Positions 1 to 6,733 of a stretch of 19,601 bases of DNA are shown here, piece by piece. The stretch is from Arcicella sp043769985. GTDB taxonomy: Bacteria > Bacteroidota > Bacteroidia > Cytophagales > Spirosomataceae. The stretch lies in NCBI GenBank assembly GCA_043769985.1, contig JAYVIV010000147.1:1-19601 (forward strand). The letters run 5' to 3'. Below the pieces are notes generated by a model that worked only from the letters and a program-made list of their open reading frames with translations, was not told the DNA's origin and searched no databases. Each line of letters begins with the position of its first letter. Within the stretch, counting starts at the first letter, position 1. Position numbers and translations under genes: made by a program.

Positions 1-125
1 AAAAGAAAATTGTTATAGTAATAATGGTTCTCTAATTCTTAGAATATTAATAATAAACAAAAGTAAAGGTTGGTCTTCCTTTTGAGAAAGAAAAGTAGCT
101 ATTTCCTCGGCTGGTAGAACCACTC

Positions 126-290
126 CGTTCCCGTGGCTGTGTTTTTGACGGGAACGCCCAGTTCAGCCAACTTGCGTCAGCAACACAAGTATCTGATTTT
201 CAGAACATTAAGGGTTATTTTAAATTGGTGAGTTGCTGTCGCACGATGGCTGAACTTGGCGTTCCCGTCGAAGATACAGCAAGGGGACAG
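126..290. repeat. Two facing copies of a ~59-bp hairpin-forming repeat
   Basis: Positions 232-290 on the plus strand and 184-126 on the minus strand are copies of one unit, matching at 48 of 59 positions without gaps, with a 47-bp spacer between them. Each unit contains a distal hairpin built on cgttcccgt/acgggaacg. In the left copy this is perfect (126-134 with 148-156, 13-nt loop). In the right copy the outer arm (282-290) has decayed. The arm 148-156 can also pair with 260-268, so alternative folds exist. The arrangement resembles a REPIN or small MITE-like element, but no target-site duplication is evident. Bases 1-125 hold no gene or clear structure that I can see. Confidence 0.75.
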
Positions 291-533
291 AGATATAAAA
301 GGATATTTAAAAACCTTTGCCTACGCTCGTGAGCATCAAAGCACATTTGAGTCTTGTTTGCCAGTTTTCAAAAATACAGGGTTGGGAAAACTAACATCAT
401 TTATGCTTGGGATGAACCAATCCCAAGTGGCGAAGAACCGCAACTATGGTTTCATGATATTTTTAGATCCGATGGTTCAGGATATAAACATAGTGAAATT
501 GAGGCAGTTAAAATGGTGACTCCAAGTAATTAA
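286..533 (+). pseudogene. Frameshifted 3' remnant of a larger gene, possibly glycosidase-like
   Basis: Two reading frames join into one plausible C-terminal protein segment. The first (from 286) reads DRDIKGYLKTFAYAREHQ and onward to about 380. The second continues with NIIYAWDEPIPSGEEPQLWF and then DIFRSDGSGYKHSEIEAVK, stopping at 531-533. Restoring one base in the run near 381-383 (aca ggg gtt ggg) would join them. The upstream part of the gene is absent, and the fragment begins exactly where the repeat ends. A terminator sits 19 bases after the stop. The IIYAWDE stretch followed by a short tail recalls the C-terminal end of secreted TIM-barrel glycosidase-like proteins of Bacteroidota, but that family assignment is tentative. 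The 87-residue continuous ORF from TTG at 256 is mostly repeat sequence plus the wrong frame. Confidence 0.5.
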
Positions 534-551
534 TTTAACGTAATATTCAAG

Positions 552-587
552 AATCCGTGGATGATAAAAACATTTGCGGATTTTTAT
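552..587 (+). terminator. Intrinsic terminator of the broken gene
   Basis: A 12-bp stem pairs 552-563 with 571-582, including three G-U pairs, around a 7-nt loop. It is followed by a T-rich tail. It lies 19 bases after the stop codon of the 286-533 remnant, which supports that stop as the original gene end. Confidence 0.7.
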
Positions 588-736
588 TTTGTTCTAAATT
601 TTGCTTGTAAAACGGCTTATTTAGTGTAATTTTAAGATAAAATAAAATACAATTATCAATAATTTGATGCTCCTGATTAACATGATTCATCAGTAGAATA
701 AATTGCCAAGGGTACATCAATAAAACCTTTAAAACT

Positions 737-970
737 ATGTGGAAAGAAGAAAACAACAAACTAAAGCAAACTTTTAAATTCAAAGATTTTTCAGAAGCCT
801 TTGCTTTTATGACAAGAGTTGCCCTAATTGCAGAGAAACAAAATCATCACCCTTGGTGGTCGAATGTTTATAATACCGTTGAAATGGAATTAAATACGCA
901 CGATGCGGGTGACATTGTCACGGAAAAAGACTGGAAATTAGCAAAAGCTATTGACAAATTAATTGAATGA
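737..970 (+). CDS. 4a-hydroxytetrahydrobiopterin dehydratase (pterin-4a-carbinolamine dehydratase)
   Basis: This 77-residue protein belongs to the PCD/DCoH family. It dehydrates 4a-hydroxytetrahydrobiopterin so that the pterin cofactor used by aromatic amino acid hydroxylases can be recycled. The family signature EKQNHHPWWSNVY, followed by a histidine about 17 residues later, is present: His37, His38, Pro39 and His55. The length is slightly shorter than the usual 90-110 residues because the N-terminal strand region is abbreviated. It starts at ATG 737, and its stop overlaps the rsmI start as ATGA, so the two are probably translationally coupled. No aromatic amino acid hydroxylase gene is nearby, so the physiological partner is not visible. 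Confidence in the family is high; the in vivo substrate is inferred. Confidence 0.9.
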   Translation: MWKEENNKLKQTFKFKDFSEAFAFMTRVALIAEKQNHHPWWSNVYNTVEMELNTHDAGDIVTEKDWKLAKAIDKLIE

Positions 971-1641
971 AATTATACCTCGTACCAACTCCCATTGGCA
1001 ACCTCGATGACATTACGTTGCGAGCCATAAAAGTTTTACAATCAGTCGATGCTATTTTAGCGGAGGACACTCGTAATTCGGGCGTTTTAATGAAGCATTT
1101 GGGTATTCAAAAGCCCTTATACGCCCACCACGCCCATAATGAGCATCAGGGGACGACGGGAATTATTAAATTATTAAAAGAAGGAAAAACCTTAGCTTTG
1201 GTTTCTGATGCAGGAACACCCGCTATTTCGGACCCTGGTTTTTTGTTGGTTAGAGAATGTTTAAAACAAGGTATTGATATTGAATGTTTACCTGGTGCAA
1301 CCGCTTTTGTCCCCGCCTTAGTGAATTCTGGATTACCCTCAAGCCGTTTTACTTTTGAAGGGTTTTTACCTCATAAAAAAGGAAGACAAACGCATTTAAA
1401 AAGTTTAGTTGAGGAAGAGCGAACAATGATTTTTTACGAATCCCCACATAGGCTTCTGAAAACACTCGAACAATTAGGAGAATATTTGGGTCAAGACCGA
1501 CAAGTGTGCGTCTCACGTGAGTTGACAAAGGTTTTTGAGGAAAATAGGAGAGGGACGGTTTTGGAAATCTTAACTCATTACCAGCAAAATCCAAATACGA
1601 TTAAAGGCGAGATAGTAATTATTGTGGCAGGGAAAGAGTGA
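967..1641 (+). CDS. rsmI: 16S rRNA (cytidine(1402)-2'-O)-methyltransferase RsmI
   Basis: RsmI transfers a methyl group from S-adenosylmethionine to the 2'-OH of C1402 in the decoding centre of 16S rRNA. The protein has the tetrapyrrole-methylase fold. Motifs seen are PTPIGNLDDITLRA (7-20), LAEDTR (31-36), SDAGTPAISDPG (80-91) and PGATAFVPAL (109-118). At 224 residues it is shorter than the E. coli protein (286). It keeps the catalytic core but lacks the extra C-terminal domain, which appears usual in Bacteroidota. The ATG at 967 overlaps the TGA of the upstream dehydratase. No terminator is evident in the 44 bases before the next gene, so the three plus-strand genes 737-2969 may be cotranscribed. 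Confidence 0.93.
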   Translation: MKLYLVPTPIGNLDDITLRAIKVLQSVDAILAEDTRNSGVLMKHLGIQKPLYAHHAHNEHQGTTGIIKLLKEGKTLALVSDAGTPAISDPGFLLVRECLKQGIDIECLPGATAFVPALVNSGLPSSRFTFEGFLPHKKGRQTHLKSLVEEERTMIFYESPHRLLKTLEQLGEYLGQDRQVCVSRELTKVFEENRRGTVLEILTHYQQNPNTIKGEIVIIVAGKE

Positions 1642-1685
1642 AATTTTGTTTGAAATTTTTAATAGAATAAACCCAAATCTAATTT

Positions 1686-2969
1686 ATGAAATATTTCCAC
1701 TTCATTCATAAATTCATCTTGTTAAGTTTTCTCATATTCTTAACAAATATTCCTCTTTTTGCTCAAAAACTTTCTGAAAGTACAAAAGTCAGTCTTATTA
1801 CCGTTGCACCAGGTAATGAATTGAACGACTCTTTCGGTCATACACTTTTGTGGGTTTATGACCCTGCCAATGGCATTGATAAAGCCTATAATTTTGGGGA
1901 ATATGATTATGAAACTGAAAACTTCTACTGGAAATTCGTGAAAGGTCAGTTGCCCTACAAAATGGGATATTACCCTCTGAATGTATATGAACAATATTAC
2001 CAAAAGCAAAACAGAAAAATGACTGAGCAAGTTATGAGTTTGGCGATTGGTCAAAAACAGTTGATTTACGATAATTTAGAGAAGACTTACAATAATCCAG
2101 CGACAAGGAATTACATGTATAAGTTTTATACAGACAATTGCTCTACGAGGATTCGAGATGCCTTATTACTTGCTTGCACAGACAGTGTTCATTTGCAAAA
2201 TATCCCTGCGATGAACGACAGCACGTATCGTCAATGGATGAACAAATGTTTGCTAAGAAAACATCATTATTGGGCTGCTGTGGGTATGAACGCAGGTTTG
2301 GGAGCTCCGGCAGATGAACGCATTTTGCAATATGGAGCCTGTTACATACCCGAAAATTTGATGAGAAGTATGGCTTCTGCACGTAGATTAGCCAAGTACA
2401 GAGTTTTCTATTTTGTAAAAACTACAAATGATTTATATCCTGTAACTGTTACGGATGATAAACCTGCTTTTTATTTAACCCCTCGTTTTTGGTTTATGGT
2501 GCTTCTGATTTTTACATTTTATAGGACTTTCAGGCACTGGAAAAAACGTCAAAAAGGATATTTGTTCGATAAGATAATTTTTGGTTTAGTTGGGGCGTTT
2601 GGATGGGTTTTGTTGTTTTTGTGGTTTGGTACAGATCATGGTGTTACTAATTATAATAAAAATTTGCTATGGGCATTCCCATTTCATTTACCGATTATTT
2701 TTTGGTTATCGCAAACTAAAGGGGCAAGAGACTATTGGTATGGATACTATTTTATGTTAACTGGCTTAATGCTTGCCATGGGTCTCTTCTTTGTGGCTCA
2801 ATACTCTATAGATACTGTTCCTTTAGTTTTAGCATTATTCGTGAGAGCATTTTATCATGCAGGATTTGAACGTGAACATCGAATGACACAAACTAAATTC
2901 CGTAAAATTATTAAAGGACGGCATTTGGCGGTAATTCATTTGGAACATGAAGAAAGTATGGGTGAATAA
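1686..2969 (+). CDS. DUF4105 (Lnb_N-type) periplasmic domain protein with C-terminal membrane segments
   Basis: This 427-residue protein has a signal peptide (about 1-27, ending LFAQ) and a DUF4105/Lnb N-terminal periplasmic domain over roughly 30-250. Recognisable motifs are the NDSFGHTLLWVYD segment (His52) and the DNCSTRIRD segment (Cys152). This spaced His and Cys pair is the conserved pair of the domain and could form a thiol-hydrolase-type site, which is an inference. About five hydrophobic segments follow at 264-280, 295-315, 327-342, 352-372 and 377-392, ahead of a basic tail. It is probably anchored in the cytoplasmic membrane with the N-terminal domain outside. The specific function is unknown for most bacterial members. 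Its stop codon lies inside the left arm of the 2964-3027 hairpin. Confidence 0.85.
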   Translation: MKYFHFIHKFILLSFLIFLTNIPLFAQKLSESTKVSLITVAPGNELNDSFGHTLLWVYDPANGIDKAYNFGEYDYETENFYWKFVKGQLPYKMGYYPLNVYEQYYQKQNRKMTEQVMSLAIGQKQLIYDNLEKTYNNPATRNYMYKFYTDNCSTRIRDALLLACTDSVHLQNIPAMNDSTYRQWMNKCLLRKHHYWAAVGMNAGLGAPADERILQYGACYIPENLMRSMASARRLAKYRVFYFVKTTNDLYPVTVTDDKPAFYLTPRFWFMVLLIFTFYRTFRHWKKRQKGYLFDKIIFGLVGAFGWVLLFLWFGTDHGVTNYNKNLLWAFPFHLPIIFWLSQTKGARDYWYGYYFMLTGLMLAMGLFFVAQYSIDTVPLVLALFVRAFYHAGFEREHRMTQTKFRKIIKGRHLAVIHLEHEESMGE

Positions 2970-3027
2970 TTGATAAAAAGAAAGGCGAGAACTTTATACT
3001 TCTCGCCTTTCTTTTTATCAATTATTC
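2964..3027. terminator. Bidirectional terminator, 28-bp perfect stem
   Basis: Positions 2964-2991 and 3000-3027 are perfect reverse complements across an 8-nt loop. The inner part is GC-containing (ggcgagaa/ttctcgcc) and is flanked by A and T runs, so it works on both strands. The plus-strand stop of the DUF4105 gene (2967-2969) and the minus-strand stop of the 3022-3108 ORF lie in mirror-image positions in the two arms. Confidence 0.92.
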
Positions 3028-3108
3028 AAATCTAAAGGTATGATTTGCCTTATCTTGAGCTAATGATGTAAGCGAGATAAACGTCAGAAAGAATAGTAGT
3101 TTTTTCAT
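3022..3108 (-). CDS. Possible 28-residue signal-peptide-only ORF
   Basis: On the minus strand an ATG at 3108 opens a 28-codon ORF whose first 18 residues (MKKLLFFLTFISLTSLAQ) form a textbook signal peptide with an alanine before the likely cleavage site. Only about 10 residues follow (DKANHTFRFE) before the stop, and the stop lies in a strong terminator. It is separated from fumC upstream by that gene's own terminator at 3181-3215, and no consensus promoter was found before it. It may be a tiny secreted peptide gene, or the residual start and end of a secreted-protein gene whose middle was deleted. I do not recognise a family. Confidence 0.4.
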   Translation of the reverse strand: MKKLLFFLTFISLTSLAQDKANHTFRFE

Positions 3109-3180
3109 GATTATTGAATTTGAATTCCCTGTAATATTATCATTTTTTGTTGTATGAATTGTGTGATTTTATGGTAAACA

Positions 3181-3215
3181 AAAAAACGGTAAGACTTTTT
3201 GTCTTACCGTTTTTT
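3181..3215 (-). terminator. Terminator of fumC
   Basis: A perfect 15-bp stem (3181-3195 with 3201-3215) closes a 5-nt loop, and A/T runs form both outer ends. On the minus strand it lies 18 bases after the fumC stop codon. Confidence 0.93.
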
Positions 3216-3232
3216 AAATTCAATTACCTCTC

Positions 3233-4630
3233 CTAAATCTCTCCAACCATTTCCTCTGGTTTCACCCAAGCATCAAATTCTTCTGCCGTTAAATAACCCA
3301 AAGCAATGGCAGTTTCCTTCAACGTAGAGCCATTTTTATGAGCCGTTTGAGCAATTTCTGCTGATTTGTAATAGCCAATTTTTGTATTTAGAGCCGTTAC
3401 CAACATCAAAGAATTATTGACATGCTTTTTAATATTTTCGTGCAATGGCTGAATTCCTTCGGCACATTTATCGTTGAATGCCACACAAACATCACCAATC
3501 AAACGAGCAGAATGTAGGAAGTTGAAAATCATAACGGGCTTGAAAACATTTAATTCAAAATGCCCCATAGAACCACCAATACCAATCGTAACGTCATTTC
3601 CCATTACTTGAGCTGCTACCATCGTCATTGCCTCACATTGCGTTGGATTCACCTTCCCGGGCATAATGGAAGAACCTGGTTCATTGTCAGGTATATGAAT
3701 TTCACCAATGCCCGAACGTGGACCCGACGACAACATCCGAATGTCGTTACCTATTTTCATTAAGCTGACCGCCACAGTTTTCAACGCTCCGTGGGTTTCC
3801 ACGATGGCATCATGAGCTGCCAAAGCCTCAAATTTATTTTCTGCCGTGATGAATGGCAAACCCGTTAAATCCGCAATATGCCTTGCCACGTTCTCAGAAT
3901 AGCCTTTTGGGGTATTGATTCCTGTTCCAACTGCCGTTCCACCTAAAGCCAATTCAGATAAATGTGCTAAGGTGTTATTAATGGCACGAAGACCGTGGTC
4001 AAGCTGAGAAACGTATCCCGAGAATTCTTGTCCGAGCGTCAGAGGGGTTGCGTCCATGAAATGTGTACGCCCAATTTTTACTATATTTTTAAATTCTTTT
4101 GCTTTGGCATTAAGTGTATTTCTCAATTTAGTAATGCCAGGAATAGTCACTTCCACTAAAATTTTATAGGCTGCAATGTGCATTGCCGTTGGAAAAGTAT
4201 CATTCGATGACTGAGATTTATTGACATCATCATTTGGATGCACATATTTTGTTTCATCCATCAAATCACCGCCATTTATAACGTGAGCCCTGTAAGCAAC
4301 AACCTCATTACAATTCATGTTTGATTGTGTACCCGAACCCGTTTGCCAAACAACCAATGGAAATTGGTCATCTAACTTTCCAGCCAAAATTTCATCACAA
4401 ACTTGACCGATAAGGTTTTTTTTATCTTCTGGTAAAATACCAGCTTCAAAATTGGTAATTGCTGCGGCGTTTTTCAAGTAGGCAAACGCACGAATAATCT
4501 CCTTAGGCATTTTATTAATGTCCTGAGCAATCGGGAAATTCAAGATTGAGCGTTGTGTTTGGGCTCCCCAATAAACATTGGCAGGCACTTCCACTTTACC
4601 CATCGTATCTTTTTCTATTCTATATTCCAT
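3233..4630 (-). CDS. fumC: Class II fumarate hydratase (fumarase C)
   Basis: FumC interconverts fumarate and L-malate in the cytoplasmic TCA cycle, without an iron-sulfur cluster. The 465-residue length is normal for the homotetrameric class II enzyme. Family landmarks are all present: TGSGTQSNMN (97-106), SSNDTFPTAMH (141-151), GRTHFMDATP with the catalytic-base-region His190 (187-196), and the fumarase/aspartase signature GSSIMPGKVNP (319-329) with the active-site serine. GSSIMPGKVNPTQCEA fits fumarase rather than aspartase or argininosuccinate lyase. The start is the ATG at 4630, 18 bases after the predicted transcription start. It is a monocistronic unit with its own promoter and terminator. 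Confidence 0.96.
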   Translation of the reverse strand: MEYRIEKDTMGKVEVPANVYWGAQTQRSILNFPIAQDINKMPKEIIRAFAYLKNAAAITNFEAGILPEDKKNLIGQVCDEILAGKLDDQFPLVVWQTGSGTQSNMNCNEVVAYRAHVINGGDLMDETKYVHPNDDVNKSQSSNDTFPTAMHIAAYKILVEVTIPGITKLRNTLNAKAKEFKNIVKIGRTHFMDATPLTLGQEFSGYVSQLDHGLRAINNTLAHLSELALGGTAVGTGINTPKGYSENVARHIADLTGLPFITAENKFEALAAHDAIVETHGALKTVAVSLMKIGNDIRMLSSGPRSGIGEIHIPDNEPGSSIMPGKVNPTQCEAMTMVAAQVMGNDVTIGIGGSMGHFELNVFKPVMIFNFLHSARLIGDVCVAFNDKCAEGIQPLHENIKKHVNNSLMLVTALNTKIGYYKSAEIAQTAHKNGSTLKETAIALGYLTAEEFDAWVKPEEMVGEI

Positions 4631-4654
4631 AATTTGTATAATTTTTTATTGATA

Positions 4655-4682
4655 CAAAGGTAAAGATGAAAGAGATTTACAA
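4655..4682 (-). promoter_or_regulatory. Bacteroidota-type promoter of fumC
   Basis: On the minus strand TTG (4682-4680), a 17-base spacer and TACCTTTG (4662-4655) match the Bacteroidota -33/-7 pattern (TAnnTTTG). The predicted start of transcription is near 4648, a short distance before the fumC ATG. Confidence 0.6.
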
Positions 4683-4759
4683 GTAATTTTACTTAAAATA
4701 AAGTTAAAAAACCAAGGAAAGAAGAATGTTGATGGGATTATCTGAAGCGTTTGAGTAGG

Positions 4760-4802
4760 TTTAAAACAAAAAAGAGTATAAACCATAAAGTTCATACCCT
4801 TT
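4760..4802 (-). terminator. Orphan leftward intrinsic terminator
   Basis: Read on the minus strand, a 12-bp stem with two G-U pairs (4802-4791 with 4782-4771) and an 8-nt loop is followed by a run of T residues. No minus-strand protein gene lies immediately upstream of it, since the gene to the right (deoR type) is on the plus strand. It could end a small RNA or an antisense transcript, or be a relic. Confidence 0.55.
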
Positions 4803-4912
4803 CAATTCAACCTTTCAAAACACAATTTTCATTATTTAAAACTCACGTCTTTTTGAATGAAAAAACAATTTTACTCTTAATGAATTAACAACTATAAAAA
4901 TGGTTAATGATT
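4762..4912 (-). ncRNA. Candidate small RNA between a leftward promoter and an orphan terminator
   Basis: On the minus strand a promoter-like TTTG-N21-TAAATTTG (4951-4919) precedes about 150 nt of sequence that ends at the intrinsic terminator 4802-4760. The interval has no ORF beyond a few codons. This is purely a promoter-plus-terminator inference, with no recognised RNA family. The -33 element lies inside the 40-bp palindrome, so such an RNA would be a natural target of the adjacent DeoR-type regulator. Confidence 0.25.
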
Positions 4913-4918
4913 AGGATA

Positions 4919-4951
4919 CAAATTTATGCAAACTTTTTTGTATTTTACAAA
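4919..4951 (-). promoter_or_regulatory. Leftward promoter-like motif overlapping the palindrome
   Basis: On the minus strand TTTG (4951-4948), a 21-base spacer and TAAATTTG (4926-4919) fit the TAnnTTTG promoter form. The sequence is AT-rich, so a chance match is possible. The matched orphan terminator downstream raises the likelihood. Confidence 0.35.
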
Positions 4952-4984
4952 TTAATTTGCAAATATTTGCAAATTAATTTGTAA
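4945..4984. promoter_or_regulatory. 40-bp perfect palindrome, probable DeoR-type operator
   Basis: The 40 bases read identically on both strands, centred between 4964 and 4965, with inner core TTTGCAAATATTTGCAAA. Two copies of gcaaattaatttg-like half-elements make up the structure. It ends 41 bases before the start of the DeoR-family gene. That placement and symmetry suit an autoregulatory operator for a dimeric or tetrameric HTH protein. Similar tgcaaa words recur at 4927-4932 and just after the gene (5778-5793). Confidence 0.65.
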
Positions 4985-5025
4985 TTATTTTAATTAAAAA
5001 TTGTATTCTGTTTAAAACGCTCGAT

Positions 5026-5775
5026 ATGTTAAAAGAAGAACGCCAACAAGTTATATTAGAAAAATTGGGAACTGATAAAAAAGTTACCCTTGTTGATTTA
5101 GGTCAAATTTTGAACGTTTCTTACGATAGTGTTCGTAGGGATGTTATTGAATTAGAAGACAGAGGGCTTTTGAAGAAAGTTCACGGGGGGGCGATTGCTC
5201 ATTCCTATCTCTCAATGAAGTCAAGCAAGGGCTTAGGAATTGTTAATACTGAGTTTGTGACCATCGCAAAAAAGGCATTAAAATTGATTGATAATAATAA
5301 AATCATTTTAATGGACGGAGGAACCACGAATTTCTACATTGCCGAACAACTACCTAAGAACTTGGAAGTTACAATTGTCACTAACAACCCACATTTGGCT
5401 ACTGTCTTTTCTGAACACCCAAAGGTTGACGTTATTTTGTTGGGAGGTTCTTTCTATAAAAGGTATCAAATTACGTTGGGAAGCAAGACCATTCAAGACC
5501 TTGAACATATTCAAGCTGATGTTTATTTCATGGGGGTCAATAGTATAAGCACTGAATCTGGATTAGCGATAAGGCACTACGAGGAATCCATCCTGAAACA
5601 GAAAATGATGAGCATTTCAAGAAGAACGGTGGTTTGTGCTTTGGAGGAAAAAATTAATCGGGAGGAGAACTATAAAGTCTGCAATTTTTTAGATTTAGAT
5701 TGTTTAATAACCAGTTTAAATCCCTTGGATGAGCAACTGAAAGGCTTTAGAGACAAAGGAGTAGAAATTCTGTAA
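5026..5775 (+). CDS. DeoR/GlpR-family transcriptional regulator
   Basis: This 249-residue protein has the standard two-part layout. An N-terminal winged HTH of the DeoR family (about 1-57) carries the VSYDSVRRDVIELEDRGLL signature and the KVHGGA hinge. A C-terminal DeoRC sugar-phosphate-sensing domain (about 75-235) carries the DGGTT loop (97-101), VTNNP (118-122) and LGGS (139-142). Such proteins usually repress sugar or nucleoside catabolic genes and release DNA on binding a phosphorylated sugar. No catabolic operon is adjacent: a divergent intergenic region and fumC lie on one side and a converging DUF3592 gene on the other, so its targets are unknown apart from likely autoregulation through the palindrome at 4945-4984. 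It is monocistronic with a terminator at 5799. Confidence 0.9.
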   Translation: MLKEERQQVILEKLGTDKKVTLVDLGQILNVSYDSVRRDVIELEDRGLLKKVHGGAIAHSYLSMKSSKGLGIVNTEFVTIAKKALKLIDNNKIILMDGGTTNFYIAEQLPKNLEVTIVTNNPHLATVFSEHPKVDVILLGGSFYKRYQITLGSKTIQDLEHIQADVYFMGVNSISTESGLAIRHYEESILKQKMMSISRRTVVCALEEKINREENYKVCNFLDLDCLITSLNPLDEQLKGFRDKGVEIL

Positions 5776-5798
5776 TGTTTGCAAAATCTTGCATAAAA

Positions 5799-5836
5799 AA
5801 AAGGAGTGTAAAGTTAATTACGCTCCTTTTCGTTTT
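5799..5836. terminator. Bidirectional terminator between the DeoR-type gene and the DUF3592 gene
   Basis: A 13-bp stem with one G-U pair (5799-5811 with 5818-5830) and a 6-nt loop carries A/T runs at both ends. It lies between two convergent genes, 24 bases after the plus-strand stop. Confidence 0.85.
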
Positions 5837-5852
5837 TATGATTTTGTTTCTC

Positions 5853-6317
5853 CTATAACATCAATAAGATACTTGCTACTAATAATCCTGTTCCTAATAC
5901 AAAAAAGACGGATGGTTTGATGCCAGGAATACTGCTCTCGCCCAATGCTGATTCATAAGGATTTTCTGGATTATAACGAACTTGAATTTTTTGCCCAACT
6001 TGGCTCAATATTGACATTCCTTTATCTGCTTCAATTTTGAATTGTCGTTCGTTCACATTAAATGAAACTACTGGAAAGAAAATAGGATGTTGCCCTCGGC
6101 GGTCGCTTCTGTCATAACGTTTACTCACTTCAACTATTTCGCCCTGGGTTAATCTTGAGTGTTCAAGCCATGCGCTACGTTTTTTGCTCAGAAAAATTCC
6201 TAAGAAAATCAAGGCAGTTGAAACCAAAGCAAAACCAGCCATTACCATTGGAGGTACTCCAGTGAAGGCACCGTGTTTACCCGAAATTAAAAATATTGAA
6301 TCTAATATATATATCAT
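5853..6317 (-). CDS. DUF3592-domain membrane protein
   Basis: This 154-residue protein has two hydrophobic segments (about 24-44 and 134-153) flanking a soluble beta-rich section. That section holds TQGEIVEVSKR (57-67), FPVVSFNVN (81-89) and VRYNPENPYES (113-123), the pattern of DUF3592 proteins. The predicted topology is two membrane spans with the central domain on one side of the cytoplasmic membrane. No catalytic residues are apparent and the function of the family is unknown. It converges with the DeoR-type gene. Upstream, 494 bases of AT-rich sequence separate it from the CorA gene on the same strand, and a CorA terminator lies between, so it is likely transcribed alone. Confidence 0.8.
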   Translation of the reverse strand: MIYILDSIFLISGKHGAFTGVPPMVMAGFALVSTALIFLGIFLSKKRSAWLEHSRLTQGEIVEVSKRYDRSDRRGQHPIFFPVVSFNVNERQFKIEADKGMSILSQVGQKIQVRYNPENPYESALGESSIPGIKPSVFFVLGTGLLVASILLML

Positions 6318-6733
6318 TTTATTAAAAGCTCTTGGTAATTACGTTTTAAAAAACTTAAAGAATTTCTTTATTAATACGTAAAAATCGTACAAAAGTTATT
6401 AATAATCAAGTAGTTACGTCAAAGAGAAGAAATTAGCGAAAGTTGGAAAATGAGGTTATTTTGGAGAATTTTGAAGTTTTTTTTTGAAAAATTCAATAAT
6501 TAAAACCTATAAATGAGATTTTTGCAAATTTTAATGGATTACGATACTATTTATGTACTCACTTGGTTTAAAAAAGTATTTTAAAAAATATTAAAAGTAT
6601 TTTATAGTACTATTTAAAGGAAAAATTTAATTTTAATAATATATTTTAGTTAATTACGGCAAAATATCAAAATGAGGTTTTATTGTTAACCCTAAGTCAG
6701 GTCTTTTATCATTATTTCTAAAAAAGAGGGTTA
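6318..6733. other. AT-rich gap without a gene
   Basis: I see no credible coding sequence here. The interval contains short degenerate repeats of the words aaaagtatttta and actattta around 6544-6615. It also has an 8-bp inverted repeat (ttaaccct at 6686-6693 with agggttaa at 6727-6734) with a 33-base spacer. The promoter of the DUF3592 gene must lie in the left part, but no exact TAnnTTTG match was found; the nearest on the minus strand has one extra base (near 6393-6401). Confidence 0.5.

Noticed and set aside
126..290. Integron attC site
   Set aside because: The inverted arms lack the conserved 7-bp end boxes of attC sites, there is no cassette array, and no integrase gene is visible.
256..519. 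87-residue plus-strand ORF starting at TTG 256
   Set aside because: Its first third is repeat sequence and its last part is in a different frame from the protein-like sequence, so it is better explained as a frameshifted remnant.
547..783. Minus-strand 78-residue ORF overlapping the pterin dehydratase start
   Set aside because: It lies antisense to a clear gene and to the terminator at 552-587, and its composition reflects AT-rich noncoding sequence.
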